This document shows, piece after piece, positions 17,860 to 28,206 of a stretch of 64,000 bases of DNA (its first letter is position 1; every line of letters begins with the position of its first letter). Source of the stretch: Streptomyces xanthii (GTDB lineage: Bacteria > Actinomycetota > Actinomycetes > Streptomycetales > Streptomycetaceae). Below the pieces are notes generated by a model that worked only from the letters and a program-made list of their open reading frames with translations, was not told the origin of the DNA and made no database searches. Location of the stretch: the NCBI RefSeq assembly GCF_014621695.1, contig NZ_CP061281.1:4402001-4466000 (forward strand). Reading direction: 5' to 3'. The position numbers and the translations under genes are program-made.

Positions 17860-18711
17860 ATGCGGATCTCGACCACGATCTTCCTGACCGACGAGACCAT
17901 CACGCCCGTGCGCCTCGCCCGCGAGCTCGAACAGCGCGGCTTCGCCGGGCTCTACGTGCCCGAACACACGCACATCCCGGTCGAGCGCACGAGCCCGTAC
18001 CCCGGCGGCGGCGACCGCGAACTGCCCCGCGAGTACACCCGCACCTTCGACCCGTTCGTCGCCCTCGCCCAGGCCGCCGCCGTCACCGAACGGATCACGC
18101 TCGGCACCGGCATCACGCTCGTCGCCCAGCACGATCCGATCGACCTCGCCAAGCAGGCCGCCACCCTCGACCACCTCAGCGGCGGCCGCCTCACCCTCGG
18201 CGTCGGCTTCGGCTGGAACCGTGAGGAGGCCGACGACCACGGCGTGGAGTGGGCGACGCGCCGCGAACTCGTCCGGGACCGGATGGGCCTGATGCGCGCC
18301 CTGTGGGCCGAGGAACCGACCGCGTACGAAGGGGAGTTCACCGGCGCCGTGCGCCCCAGCCACGCCCACCCCAAGCCCGTGCGCGGCGGCGCGCCCCGCA
18401 CCCTGGTCGGCGGCGCGGCGGGCCCCAAGCTCTACGAGCACGTCTGCGCGTACGGCGACGGCTGGATGCCCCTCGGGGGCGGCGGCCTGAGCCGGACCCT
18501 GCCCGAACTGCGCGCCCGCTGGCAGGACGCGGGCCGTGATCCGGCCGCCCTCCAGATCGTCCCGTACGCGGTGCTGCCCAACCCCGGCAAGCTCGCGCAC
18601 TACGCGGAACAGGGCGTCGAGGAGGTCGTGCTGCAACTGCCGCCCGGCGACGAGACGACCGTGCTGCGCAGGCTCGACGCCTACCAGCAATACGCTCAGG
18701 TCGGACCGTAG
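17860..18711 (+). CDS. LLM class F420-dependent oxidoreductase
   Basis: The 283-residue luciferase-like protein fits the short F420-dependent group. It contains [89 protein letters not shown] and a C-terminal [11 protein letters not shown]. An AGGA ribosome site precedes the ATG. It lies 41 bp upstream of fbiC, whose product supplies the chromophore of its likely cofactor. It is the third LLM protein in 11 kb but has no CTGACG palindrome. Confidence 0.9.
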   Translation: MRISTTIFLTDETITPVRLARELEQRGFAGLYVPEHTHIPVERTSPYPGGGDRELPREYTRTFDPFVALAQAAAVTERITLGTGITLVAQHDPIDLAKQAATLDHLSGGRLTLGVGFGWNREEADDHGVEWATRRELVRDRMGLMRALWAEEPTAYEGEFTGAVRPSHAHPKPVRGGAPRTLVGGAAGPKLYEHVCAYGDGWMPLGGGGLSRTLPELRARWQDAGRDPAALQIVPYAVLPNPGKLAHYAEQGVEEVVLQLPPGDETTVLRRLDAYQQYAQVGP

Positions 18712-18717
18712 GCGCTA

Positions 18718-18746
18718 TCGAACACTCACTTACTCGCTCGTATGCT
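18718..18746 (+). promoter_or_regulatory. Leaderless promoter of fbiC
   Basis: TCGAAC (18718-18723) and TATGCT (18741-18746) are separated by 17 bp, and the ATG of fbiC follows the -10 after exactly 6 nt. This arrangement implies a transcript that starts at the initiation codon and lets fbiC be expressed independently of the LLM gene upstream. Confidence 0.6.
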
Positions 18747-18752
18747 CGGCCC

Positions 18753-21365
18753 ATGAGTGATCAGTCTCCGCAGAGTGTGCCCAGCGTGCCCACCGCCAAC
18801 GCCATGCGCCGCGCGCTGAGAAGGGCCCGGGACGGCGTCGCGCTGGACGTCACGGAGGCCGCCGTGCTGCTCCAGGCGCGCGGCGCCGACCTGGACGACC
18901 TCACGGCGTCCGCCGCCCGGGTGCGCGACGCGGGCCTGGAGGCCGCGGGCCGGCCGGGCGTCATCACGTACTCGAAGAGCGTGTTCATCCCGCTGACCAG
19001 GCTGTGCCGGGACAAGTGCCACTACTGCACGTTCGTCACCGTGCCCGGCAAGCTGAAGCGGGCCGGGCACGGGATGTTCATGTCCCCGGACGAGGTCCTC
19101 GACGTCGCGCGCAAGGGCGCCGAACTCGGCTGCAAGGAAGCCCTGATCACCCTCGGCGACAAGCCGGAGGACCGCTGGCCCGAGGCCCGCGAGTGGCTCG
19201 ACGCGCACGGCTACGACGACACCATCGCGTACGTGCGCGCGATATCCATCCGGATCCTGGAGGAGACGGGCCTGCTCCCGCACCTCAACCCGGGGGTCAT
19301 GTCCTGGACCGACTTCCAGCGGCTCAAGCCCGTCGCGCCGAGCATGGGCATGATGCTGGAGACGACCGCCGAGCGCCTCTGGTCCGAGCCCGGCATGCCG
19401 CACTACGGCTCCCCGGACAAGGAACCGGCCGTGCGGCTGCGGGTCCTGGAGGACGCGGGGCGTTCGTCGGTGCCGTTCACGTCCGGGCTGCTCATCGGGA
19501 TCGGGGAGACGTACGAGGAGCGCGCCGAGTCGCTGTTCGCGCTGCGCCGCGTCGCCCGCTCGTACCACGGCGTCCAGGAACTGATCATCCAGAACTTCCG
19601 CGCCAAGCCGGACACGGCGATGCGCGGCATGCCGGACGCCGAACTCGACGACCTGGTCGCCACGGTGGCCGTCGCCCGCCACATCATGGGCCCGGCGGGC
19701 AACCTCCAGGCCCCGCCCAACCTCGTCGACGGCGAGTACACGCGGCTCATCGCCGCCGGCATCGACGACTGGGGCGGCGTCTCCCCGGTCACCATCGACC
19801 ACGTCAACCCCGAGAAGCCGTGGCCGCGCCTCGACGAACTCGCCGCGCAGTCCCGGGAGGCCGGCTTCGAGCTGCGCGAACGGCTGTGCGTGTACCCGGA
19901 GTTCGTGACCCGCGGCGAGCCGTGGCTGGACCCGCGGCTGCTGCCGCACGTCCGCGCGCTCGCCGACCCGGAGACCGGGCTCGCCGTCGCGGACGCGCCC
20001 GTCGTGGGCCGCCCCTGGCAGGAGCCGGACGAGGGGTACGTCGCGGCGAGCGGCCGCACCGACCTGCACCGCACCATCGACACCGAGGGCCGCACATCCG
20101 ACCGCCGCGACGACTTCGACGAGGTGTACGGGGACTGGGAGGCGCTGCGCGAGCAGGCCGCGCCCGGCATGGTCCCGTCCCGCATCGACGCCGACGTGCG
20201 GGCCGCCCTGAAGCAGGCCGCCGACGATCCGACACGGCTCACCGACGACGAGGCGCTCGCGCTGCTGCACGCGGACGGGCCGGCCCTCGACGCCCTGTGC
20301 GGCATCGCCGACGACATCCGCGCGTCGGTGATCGGCGACGACGTCACGTACATCGTCACGCGGAACATCAACTTCACGAACGTCTGCTACACCGGATGCC
20401 GCTTCTGCGCCTTCGCCCAGCGCCGCACCGACGCCGACGCGTACACGCTCTCCCTGGACCAGGTCGCCGACCGGGCGCAGCAGGCGTGGGACGTCGGCGC
20501 GGTCGAGGTCTGCATGCAGGGCGGCATCCACCCGGACCTGCCCGGCACGGCGTACTTCGACATCGCGAAGGCCGTGAAGGAGCGCGTGCCGGGCATGCAC
20601 GTGCACGCGTTCTCGCCGATGGAGGTCGTCAACGGCGCGACCCGCACGGGCCTTTCGATCCGCGAGTGGTTGATCGCCGCGAAGGAGGCCGGCCTGGACT
20701 CGATCCCCGGCACGGCCGCCGAGATCCTCGACGACGAGGTCCGCTGGGTCCTCACCAAGGGCAAGCTGCCGACGGCCACCTGGATCGAGGTGATCAAGAC
20801 GGCCCACGAGCTGGGCATCCGGTCCAGCTCCACGATGATGTACGGGCATGTGGACCAGCCCCGCCACTGGCTCGGCCACCTGAGGACCCTGGCCTCCATC
20901 CAGCAGGCTGCACTGTCCAAGAACGTGGGCGGCTTCACGGAGTTCGTGACGCTGCCGTTCATCCACACGAACGCGCCGGTGTACCTGGCCGGCATCGCGC
21001 GCCCCGGTCCGACCACCCGCGACAACCGCGCGGTCACCGCCATGGCCCGGATCCTGCTGCACCCGCACATCCCCAACATCCAGACCAGCTGGGTCAAGCT
21101 CGGCACCGAGGGCGCCGCCGAGATGCTCCGCTCCGGGGCGAACGACCTGGGCGGGACGCTGATGGAGGAGACGATCTCGCGGATGGCCGGATCCTCGTAC
21201 GGCTCCTACAAGTCGGTCGAGGACCTCGTCGCGGTGGCCTCGGCGGCGGGCCGCCCCGCGAAGCCGCGCACGACGCTGTACGGGGAGGTCCCCGAGGAGC
21301 GGGTGCGGGCGGCCGCCGCGTCGGACGGGCATCTGCCGGAGCTGCTGCCGGTCCTGGAGGACTGA
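18753..21365 (+). CDS. fbiC: Bifunctional FO synthase (CofG/CofH fusion)
   Basis: The 870-residue protein fuses two radical SAM enzymes. The N-terminal CofG-like half carries CRDKCHYC (CxxxCxxC, about residues 84-91) and the C-terminal CofH-like half carries CYTGCRFC (about 545-552). Together they condense 5-amino-6-ribitylaminouracil with tyrosine to form FO (7,8-didemethyl-8-hydroxy-5-deazariboflavin), the chromophore of coenzyme F420. Length and order match actinobacterial FbiC. The neighbourhood holds several LLM proteins, the main F420 users. It is convergent with the gene at 21399. Confidence 0.97.
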   Translation: MSDQSPQSVPSVPTANAMRRALRRARDGVALDVTEAAVLLQARGADLDDLTASAARVRDAGLEAAGRPGVITYSKSVFIPLTRLCRDKCHYCTFVTVPGKLKRAGHGMFMSPDEVLDVARKGAELGCKEALITLGDKPEDRWPEAREWLDAHGYDDTIAYVRAISIRILEETGLLPHLNPGVMSWTDFQRLKPVAPSMGMMLETTAERLWSEPGMPHYGSPDKEPAVRLRVLEDAGRSSVPFTSGLLIGIGETYEERAESLFALRRVARSYHGVQELIIQNFRAKPDTAMRGMPDAELDDLVATVAVARHIMGPAGNLQAPPNLVDGEYTRLIAAGIDDWGGVSPVTIDHVNPEKPWPRLDELAAQSREAGFELRERLCVYPEFVTRGEPWLDPRLLPHVRALADPETGLAVADAPVVGRPWQEPDEGYVAASGRTDLHRTIDTEGRTSDRRDDFDEVYGDWEALREQAAPGMVPSRIDADVRAALKQAADDPTRLTDDEALALLHADGPALDALCGIADDIRASVIGDDVTYIVTRNINFTNVCYTGCRFCAFAQRRTDADAYTLSLDQVADRAQQAWDVGAVEVCMQGGIHPDLPGTAYFDIAKAVKERVPGMHVHAFSPMEVVNGATRTGLSIREWLIAAKEAGLDSIPGTAAEILDDEVRWVLTKGKLPTATWIEVIKTAHELGIRSSSTMMYGHVDQPRHWLGHLRTLASIQQAALSKNVGGFTEFVTLPFIHTNAPVYLAGIARPGPTTRDNRAVTAMARILLHPHIPNIQTSWVKLGTEGAAEMLRSGANDLGGTLMEETISRMAGSSYGSYKSVEDLVAVASAAGRPAKPRTTLYGEVPEERVRAAAASDGHLPELLPVLED

Positions 21366-21398
21366 GCCGGGCGGCCGGCGCCCCGGAGAAAGCTTTGC

Positions 21399-22514
21399 TC
21401 AGGCCCGGGGATACCGCGCCAGCCAGCCGGGCGAGGAGCCCGAGGGCCCGTGCAGCGCCGGGCCCTGGGTCATCTCCATGGAGAAGTCGTCGGCCAGCTC
21501 CAGGATCGTGGGCCGGCCCTCCAGCTCGACGATCCAGGCCGGCGGCAGCGCCGTCTCGCCGTGCAGGGCCCCGAGCAGGGCCCCGCACACGGAGCCGACC
21601 TGCGCGGACGGGCCGCCGTGGTGCACGGCGAGCCGCAGCCCGTGCCGGACGTCCTCGCCGACCAGCGCGCAGTAGACGGCGGCGGCGAGGACCCCCGCCG
21701 CGTTGCCGTCGTCGACCAGCTCCATGACCCGGGCCCCCGTCGGCAGGCCCTGCCGGACGGCGCCGAGGGCGTGCTGGAGCGCGTCCGTGACCCGCTGGTG
21801 GCCGGGCCGGGCCGCGAGCAGGGCGAGAGCCCGCTGCACCGCCGCGTCGAGCGAGTCGCCGCGCGCCACGGCGTGCACGATCACGGCGTGCGCGCCCGCC
21901 GCGAGGTACGCCTCGGGCGCGCCGTGCGTGTGGACGGCGCACTCGACGGCGAGCTGGATGACGAGCTGCGGCTCCCAGCCGACGAGCAGCCCGAACGGCG
22001 CCGAGCGGGCCACCGCCTCGGGCCCGGCGTCCTCCGGGTTCTTGGGCCGGTCCAGGGTGCCCATGACGTCGTTGCCGAGCCCGAGCAGCAGGGACTGGGC
22101 GGCGCCGCGCCGGGAGTACAGCCACTCCTCGCGGGCCAGCCAGCCGTCCTCCTTGCGCCGCTCGTCGGGGCCCCAGTCGCGCTGGGTGGCGGCCCAGCGC
22201 AGATAGGCCCTGTGCACGTCGGTGGGCGGGTGCCAGGCGCCGGCGTCGCGCCGCACCTGGGCGCGGATCAGCCCGTCGACGGTGAACAGGGAGAGCTGGG
22301 TGGCGGCCGTGACCGCGCCGACCCGCCCGTACGCGGGCACGAGCTGGGTGCCGACCGTGTCGCCCGGCGCGGTGTCACCGCCCGACGACTCGTCGAGCGG
22401 CGCGCCGAGGGTGTCGCCGAGCGCCCCGCCGAGCAGGGTGCCCCGCACCCGGCTGCGGAAGTCCTGCTGTTCGGCGCGGCCCCACACGGCCGCGGCGGTG
22501 GGCGGTGCGCCCAT
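21399..22514 (-). CDS. ADP-ribosylglycohydrolase-fold protein lacking metal ligands
   Basis: The 371-residue all-alpha protein begins with the family motif LLGGALGDTLGAP (about residues 29-41). Active members then have a DDT(x)M motif and a GDSD-type motif for two divalent metals. Here the corresponding segments read VTAATQLSLF and HHGGPSAQVGSVCGALLGALHG, so the aspartate ligands are replaced by Ala-Ala and Ser-Ala-Gln. The fold is retained, but ADP-ribose hydrolysis looks impossible by the known mechanism. It may bind ADP-ribose or a protein partner. The ATG at 22514 follows GGGGAGGG. Confidence 0.85.
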   Translation of the reverse strand: MGAPPTAAAVWGRAEQQDFRSRVRGTLLGGALGDTLGAPLDESSGGDTAPGDTVGTQLVPAYGRVGAVTAATQLSLFTVDGLIRAQVRRDAGAWHPPTDVHRAYLRWAATQRDWGPDERRKEDGWLAREEWLYSRRGAAQSLLLGLGNDVMGTLDRPKNPEDAGPEAVARSAPFGLLVGWEPQLVIQLAVECAVHTHGAPEAYLAAGAHAVIVHAVARGDSLDAAVQRALALLAARPGHQRVTDALQHALGAVRQGLPTGARVMELVDDGNAAGVLAAAVYCALVGEDVRHGLRLAVHHGGPSAQVGSVCGALLGALHGETALPPAWIVELEGRPTILELADDFSMEMTQGPALHGPSGSSPGWLARYPRA

Positions 22515-22705
22515 CGGCCCTCCCCTCGACCTCGGCCACGGATGTCAGCACTGTAATCGACCGAGCGCGACCGCCCCTGTTCGCTTGCGTGACAGTTGCG
22601 TGCTGATCTCCCCGCCCTTGCCTCCGTCCCCGTGGGCCCTTGCGGGGGTTCGGCGGCATGTGCGCACTTTGCGAAGGTGTACGAGGGATCGCACCCGGTC
22701 CGAGG

Positions 22706-25700
22706 TCACGGTGGTGGTCCCGCGGCCTCGAGGCGGTGCCGGACCGTCGCGTTCTCCTGCGCCGCCTTCTCGCACACCTTGAAGAACCCTCCGACGCTGT
22801 GGTCCCGTGCCGAGCGCAGGAGCCGGTCGGCGTGGTTGAGCTGGTCGGTCCGCTCGTGCGGGAGGCTGCGCGGGATCGGATCGGAGTTGCCGAGGTACCG
22901 CGCGGCCAGCGTGATCGCCCGGCCGCGCTCGAACTTCGTCACCGTCGACTCCGTGCCGTGCGCCTCCTGGAGGATGCGGGTGGCGTCGAAGCAGTCGTAG
23001 GCCCGGCGGGCGTGCTCGACGACCTCCAGGGCGATCGGGCCGCCCGGCTCCGGCTCCGCACCGTGCTCCTCGACGTGGGCGACGACCGTGTAGAACCCCC
23101 GGTCCAGATAGAGCTTGCCGAGACCGGTCAGCAGCTTCTCGCTGGTGAACTCCGTCAGGAGCAGCTCACCGAGCTGACCCGGCAGGAAGATGTCCCGGTC
23201 CTGCTCGTCACCCACGGACAACGGCCCCTGCGGCCCGGCGTCCGGAGCATCGTCCTCGTCGCAGTCCGTGTGGAGGCCGAACAGCTTCAGGAGCTCCTGC
23301 TGCTCGGGTGCCCCGTCGGAGGCGACGGTGATGTGGGCGAGATCGGCGAGCTGCTCCGAGGCGAGCGCCCGGCCGTGCCGGTGCGTCTCCAGATGCCGCG
23401 TCACCTGCTGCGGGTACTCGGCGCCGCCCACGACGGTCTGGAACGCGTCGTCGATGGGCCGCCAGTCGATCTCCTCGCCCAGCCGGATCGCCACGCGGGC
23501 GCGCAGCACCATGGCGAGCCCGAGCAGGCTGCTCGGGGTGAGGACGGCGTCGAGGTGGCCGCGTGCCGCTTCCAGCAGCCACTGCCAGTCCTTGCGCCGG
23601 GCCTGGGTGGTGTATTCGAGGTCGGCGAGCAGGGCCTCGGCGGCGGCCACGTGCGCGCCCCGCCGGGTCTCGCCGTCCGGCGCGGTGCGCGCCAGCTTCG
23701 TGAACAGCGAGACCGACCGGTTGTACGTCCAGACGTACCGGTTCAGGGACGCCTCGTTGGCGATCAGGCGGGCGTTGTGCGGCCAGCGTTCCGCCGCTTC
23801 GGCACAGAGCGCGAACAAAGGAGTGTTGTCCACGAGCGGCCGCTGCGGCGGCGGCTCCTGCGTGGCGCCCCGGAGGTAGTCCCACTTGGCCTCGCGGTAG
23901 TCGAGCACGGCCGCCCAGCGCCGGTACTCGCGCTCCAGCCCGGTCTCCATCAGGCACTGGTCGACCGAAGGCCCGTAACGGCGCACGTGGTTGGCGAGCC
24001 GCTGCTTGCGCTGCCGGTACAGATGGTCGATGAGCGGGCGCTGCCGGTACGCGGGGATGCTCAGGAAGTCCTCGCCGTGCAGCTGCTTCTGCGCGGCGGC
24101 GCGCAGGCTGCCCTCCTCCGCCCAGTCCGACACCGTGCACCGCAGGTCGAGTCCGGCGTGCGCGGGCGTGCGGGCGTTCTGCCGTGTCAGCCACTCGCGC
24201 ACCGCCGTGAGGCACTCCCGTCGCTGCCTCGCCGCGGCGTCGCCCGCCGGCCCGGTGCGCCGCGTGGTGCGCCGGATGTCGACGCACTGCTGGAGCCACA
24301 CCGAATGGGTGAAGACGCTCGGGGCGAGCCGCACGGCCTCGCGGGCCGCCTCTTCCGCCTTCTTCAGCAGGGCGGGCGCCTTGGCGCCGTGCCCGTTCCT
24401 GCGCAGGGTGTGCGCGAGGAAGCCGTACGCCTGGGCCGTCGCGGCCAGGATCTGCGCGCCCTCGTCGGCACGCTCCGGCGGCACGGCGAGCAGCGGTTCC
24501 AGCAGGCGCACGATCCGGTACGCGCCCTGTTCCCGCTGGTCGGCATCGGCGCGCCGGGCGCAGACCTTGCGCAGGAAACGGGCCGTGCGGATGCGGAGGG
24601 CGGCGGGCCACTCGGTCTGCTCACCGTGGCACTCACGGAGCGTGTCCAGCACGAGCGCCGAGACCTCGTCCAGCTCCTCGTCGCCGTCGCACTGCTGGCG
24701 CAGCGACTGGGCGATGTCCAGGAGCCGCGAGGTCCACAGTCCCAGCTGCTGGCCCTGCGCCTTCGCGAGCCGCAGCCCGTCCGCGACGCACCGGGCCCCT
24801 TCGAGCAGGGTGGCCCGGGCGGAGGCCTGGTCGTTCTGCAGCCGGCTGCTCACCAGGGCGATCCTGCTGCGCAGTTGGAGACGGGCGGAGGCGCTGCGCG
24901 GCCCGTCGTCCGGCGGCAGCCCGTCGAGGGCCAGCGCAGTGGCCTCCTCGGTGTACTGGCGGGCCTGGTCGAGCTGGTCGGCGTCGATCAGCGCGTCCGC
25001 CGTGTTGAGCAGCCAGGAAACGGCCAGAGTGATCCGGCCGGCCTGTCCGGGCCCGCGCCGGTGCGCGCCCGAGCGGACGACCGGCACGGCAGCCGTCCGG
25101 ACGTCGACGAGCTGGGAGCGCAGACCCAGACGGCTTCCGACGAGCGCGAGCGCGGAGTCCGCGGTGCGCAGGAGGGTGTGCGGCACGTGTTCCGGGTCGC
25201 ACACCTTCAGCGCTCCGGCGACCCGGCGTGCCGCGTCCGTGAACCGCTCGCCGGTCTCCGCCGCCGGGCCGCGGCCGCGGGCCGCGAGCGTGAGCGTCGC
25301 CACCTCGTGGTGGAGCCGCAGAGACGCGGCCAGGGCGGCCACTTCCGGATCCGGCTCCGGCTCCGGGGCGGGGCCGGGCGCCGCCTCCGGGGGGTGCGGG
25401 CCGGGCGCGGGGGCCTCGGCGTCGTCGGGGAGGTCCGGCCGTGCGTCCTCGGCCGGCGGCTGTGCGGCCGCGGCCAGGGCGGGCGGCTCGGCCAGGGGTT
25501 CGTCGGAGGCAGGACGGTACGGGTTGTCGCTGTAGGAGGCGTGCACGTAGGCCCGCAGCTGGTTGTGCAGACCGGGCAGCCGGTTCTCGCCCGCCTCCTC
25601 GTCCTCGATCCAGCCCATCGCCGTCCGCAGCTGGGCACCGTAGCGCGCGCTGTCGTCCTGGTCGGCGGAAGCGCTGTCCGGCGCACCGAGGGTGAAGACG

Positions 25701-27763
25701 GCGCTCGCCACGGCCAGGCGGCGGTCGAGGTCCTCGATGGTCAGTCCGGCCGGGAACAGGGAGTCGAGCAGAGGGGGCGGGACGACCGGCTTGGTGTGCC
25801 AGCTGCCGCGGGCCTGTTCGCGGCCGAGGACGGCGATGACGAGACTGCGCAGGGCGTACTCGGTGGCCTGGCCCAGGACGAAGCGCCCCGGGGAGGTGGG
25901 CTGGATCAGGCGGGTGTGCGTCAGCATCTCCAGCAGCCCGCCCCGCGCGAGCCCGACGGTGGGGTGACGCAGCGCCTGTTCGGGCAGTTCGAGACGGTCG
26001 GCCAGGGACCAGACGACGAGGGCGGCCAGCGGGTCCGGCGGGGCGGGGGTCTCGGCTCCGGGGGTGATCCGGCAGCCCAGCTCCAGCAGGACCTCGGCGA
26101 CACCGAGCGTGCTGCCCTCCACGAGTGCGGCGGCGACGTCCTCCGGGTCGTCGCCGCAGGCCGCGCGGGCCCGGCGGTCGACGTAGCCCTTGGCGCTCTG
26201 GCTCAGCATGCCGGGCAGCCGCAGTCGCGGGTCGGTGACGTGGTGGAACACCTGGGTGCAGTCTATGGAGACGTTCTCCTTGTCGAGCAGGCCGCTGAGT
26301 AGCGAGGTGGCCTCCTCGGTGCTCAACTCGCCCAGTGACAGGGGGACCTGGCGTTCGAACTGGTCGCGGCTGTGGAAGAGGTCGCCGAACTCGTGCCGGG
26401 TGATGACCACGGCCGCGGTGTTCTGGAAGCAGGGGTGGGCCAGCAGTTCGTCGACCTCGGTGGTGTTGCGCGTGGCCTCGTAGCCGAGCCGCCCGCAGTC
26501 GACGACGAGCAGCAGGGTGCGGCCCCGCGCGTGGTCCCGCAGACGCTCGACGACGAGGTCGCGGCGCGCGTCCGAGGTGAGGTCGGTGTCGGCGGGCAGG
26601 TCCTGGAGACCGATGTCGAGGGCGCCGGCGAGCGCTTCCAGGAGGGGCGACTCGGCGCTGGCGTTGAGGACTCTCAACTGCAGCAGCAGCCAGGGGCGTT
26701 CCAGCGGAGCGGACTGCCGCAGCTCGGGGGCGGCGAGCAGGTGCCGGACGAAGGCCGACTTGCCGGCGTGGTGCGGTCCGTGGACCGGCAGCACTCTGCG
26801 CTGCCCGAACCGGCCCCGGGCGGCAGTGAGCTCGTCGGTGTGGCCGGTGAACAGGGGCTCGGCCACCGGCCAGGCGGGAAACCCGGAGGGCAGCGGAAGC
26901 GGCACGGGTGCGGTCGCGAGTGCCTCGGTGGGCCGTGTGGGGGCGTACTGGAACGGCGTGCTCGGGGGCGGCCGGTACTCGCGATTGCACAGCCAGGGTT
27001 CCTGAGCCCAGGCCGGTGGCGCTGCGTGCTGGGGCAGCGGCAGCACGGTGCCGGGGTCCAGCGCGGCGGTGTCCTGGACGATGCCCAGCACCTTCTCGTA
27101 GACCGTGACCGGGGAGAGGCTCCGCTGCGGGCCGGGCACCCCGTCGAAGGTCTGGAGCAGTGCTCCGGTGAAGAACGTGGTGTCCCGGTCGACGGCGTAC
27201 TTGGAGGTGTCCTCCTGAGCGCTGGAGGCCATGACGTACCAGCCGGCCTCCTCGCCGAGCGTCGAACCCTCGCTCGGCAGCTCCTTGATCCCGCCACCGG
27301 CGAAGCAGGTGTCGAGGACGAGGAGCTTGCGCTTGAGGTGCGGGTTCTCGCTCTCCACCCGGGCGACGATCTCGGAGACCGGGACCATCGTGTCGGCGAC
27401 CCGCGCGGAGTCCCCGTCGTGCGGGGTCAGATAGAGCTTCGACTCGTAGCCGTCCCAGTGCGAGTGCCCCGTGAAGTAGAGGACGAGGAAGCCGGCCGTC
27501 CCCCGGCGGGTCGTCGCGTAGGCGGCCCGTTCCACCGCGTCCAGCAGGGCCGCGCGCGAAGGGTTGAACACCTCTGTGATGTTGTGGCTCGACACACCCC
27601 ACAGCGTGCCGTTCTGGAACGAGGAGCTGAGGCGCTCCACGTTCGTGCGCGCGGCCGGCACGGCGGCCAGGTCGCTGTGGGGGTACGAGTCGACGCCGAT
27701 CAGCAGGACCTCGGCGGTGAGCGGGTTGGACCGCTCCTGATCGGTCGCGGGCAGAGCGGTCAC
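22706..27763 (-). CDS. Caspase-like peptidase / P-loop NTPase / TPR fusion
   Basis: The 1685-residue protein starts at GTG 27763, overlapping the stop of the upstream EACC1-like gene by four bases. Residues 17-250 form a caspase/metacaspase (C14) fold: AEVLLIGVDSYPH, catalytic His100 in YFTGHSHWDG, and Cys153 in LLVLDTCFAGGG. A linker leads to a STAND-like NTPase with P-loop GPHHAGKSA (about 330) and LLLVVDCGRL as Walker B, preceded by PLFTGHTDELTA. After winged-helix-type sequence, a Pro/Glu/Asp-rich linker (about 755-815) separates a long helical TPR-like half reaching the C-terminus. Such proteins are proposed to sense an invader or stress through the repeats, oligomerise through the NTPase and release protease activity. 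Cytoplasmic; no membrane segment is seen. Confidence 0.9.
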   Translation of the reverse strand: MTALPATDQERSNPLTAEVLLIGVDSYPHSDLAAVPAARTNVERLSSSFQNGTLWGVSSHNITEVFNPSRAALLDAVERAAYATTRRGTAGFLVLYFTGHSHWDGYESKLYLTPHDGDSARVADTMVPVSEIVARVESENPHLKRKLLVLDTCFAGGGIKELPSEGSTLGEEAGWYVMASSAQEDTSKYAVDRDTTFFTGALLQTFDGVPGPQRSLSPVTVYEKVLGIVQDTAALDPGTVLPLPQHAAPPAWAQEPWLCNREYRPPPSTPFQYAPTRPTEALATAPVPLPLPSGFPAWPVAEPLFTGHTDELTAARGRFGQRRVLPVHGPHHAGKSAFVRHLLAAPELRQSAPLERPWLLLQLRVLNASAESPLLEALAGALDIGLQDLPADTDLTSDARRDLVVERLRDHARGRTLLLVVDCGRLGYEATRNTTEVDELLAHPCFQNTAAVVITRHEFGDLFHSRDQFERQVPLSLGELSTEEATSLLSGLLDKENVSIDCTQVFHHVTDPRLRLPGMLSQSAKGYVDRRARAACGDDPEDVAAALVEGSTLGVAEVLLELGCRITPGAETPAPPDPLAALVVWSLADRLELPEQALRHPTVGLARGGLLEMLTHTRLIQPTSPGRFVLGQATEYALRSLVIAVLGREQARGSWHTKPVVPPPLLDSLFPAGLTIEDLDRRLAVASAVFTLGAPDSASADQDDSARYGAQLRTAMGWIEDEEAGENRLPGLHNQLRAYVHASYSDNPYRPASDEPLAEPPALAAAAQPPAEDARPDLPDDAEAPAPGPHPPEAAPGPAPEPEPDPEVAALAASLRLHHEVATLTLAARGRGPAAETGERFTDAARRVAGALKVCDPEHVPHTLLRTADSALALVGSRLGLRSQLVDVRTAAVPVVRSGAHRRGPGQAGRITLAVSWLLNTADALIDADQLDQARQYTEEATALALDGLPPDDGPRSASARLQLRSRIALVSSRLQNDQASARATLLEGARCVADGLRLAKAQGQQLGLWTSRLLDIAQSLRQQCDGDEELDEVSALVLDTLRECHGEQTEWPAALRIRTARFLRKVCARRADADQREQGAYRIVRLLEPLLAVPPERADEGAQILAATAQAYGFLAHTLRRNGHGAKAPALLKKAEEAAREAVRLAPSVFTHSVWLQQCVDIRRTTRRTGPAGDAAARQRRECLTAVREWLTRQNARTPAHAGLDLRCTVSDWAEEGSLRAAAQKQLHGEDFLSIPAYRQRPLIDHLYRQRKQRLANHVRRYGPSVDQCLMETGLEREYRRWAAVLDYREAKWDYLRGATQEPPPQRPLVDNTPLFALCAEAAERWPHNARLIANEASLNRYVWTYNRSVSLFTKLARTAPDGETRRGAHVAAAEALLADLEYTTQARRKDWQWLLEAARGHLDAVLTPSSLLGLAMVLRARVAIRLGEEIDWRPIDDAFQTVVGGAEYPQQVTRHLETHRHGRALASEQLADLAHITVASDGAPEQQELLKLFGLHTDCDEDDAPDAGPQGPLSVGDEQDRDIFLPGQLGELLLTEFTSEKLLTGLGKLYLDRGFYTVVAHVEEHGAEPEPGGPIALEVVEHARRAYDCFDATRILQEAHGTESTVTKFERGRAITLAARYLGNSDPIPRSLPHERTDQLNHADRLLRSARDHSVGGFFKVCEKAAQENATVRHRLEAAGPPP

Positions 27764-28116
27764 TGCAGTTCCTTCAGCGTCGCCGCCGCGTCCTTCGGTT
27801 CTCCCTTCACGATCAACTGGGTGCGCCGGGTGCCGTCGGGGAGATCGGTGCGGATCAGCTCGCACTCGACCTGCCTGCCTCGGGCGGGCCAGAACCGCTG
27901 CTTCACGTAGGCGGACACCTCCTGGACGAGAACGGGCAGTGCCACGTTCTCGCCCAGGAACTGCAGGACGTCGGTCGCGCCGAGGGCGCCCTGAGGCGCG
28001 GGGGAGACGGTGCGCACGACACGGATCCCCTGCGGTGCCAGTTGCTGTTTCAGCGCGCGCTCCAGAAGACCGAGCTCGTCCCCCTGGCCGCCCTTGATCG
28101 ACACGACAACTTCCAC
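27760..28116 (-). CDS. EACC1-like component of a caspase conflict system
   Basis: The 118-residue protein begins at GTG 28116, with GGAGG 5 nt upstream; in-frame sequence further upstream is not needed. It reads MEVVVSIKGGQGDELGLLER, then GIRVVRTVSPAPQGALGATD, ENVALPVLVQEVSAYVKQRF, and a beta-rich tail RTQLIVKGEPKDAAATLKEL. This pattern (beta-alpha start with a GGDxxEL-like turn, a PxxxGxLG segment, an amphipathic helix, then a beta hairpin ending in a leucine-rich helix) matches what I recall of effector-associated constant component 1, a small protein paired with protease or other effectors in multidomain conflict systems. The GTGA overlap with the caspase gene supports a stoichiometric partner, perhaps an adaptor or inhibitor. 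Confidence 0.75.
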   Translation of the reverse strand: MEVVVSIKGGQGDELGLLERALKQQLAPQGIRVVRTVSPAPQGALGATDVLQFLGENVALPVLVQEVSAYVKQRFWPARGRQVECELIRTDLPDGTRRTQLIVKGEPKDAAATLKELQ

Positions 28117-28206
28117 TCGGACCTCCGTGTGTCCTGATGTACTGCAGGCAACACGAAATAATTTAGCGTCAGTTGACCGGGGCAATGCCGGTGTCGGACC
28201 ACCTGT

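Noticed and set aside
22706..27763. Second, longer start of the caspase protein 34 codons upstream
   Set aside because: That segment is Arg/Gly-rich sequence inside the EACC1-like gene; the GTG overlapping the EACC1 stop fits coupling and the caspase fold start.
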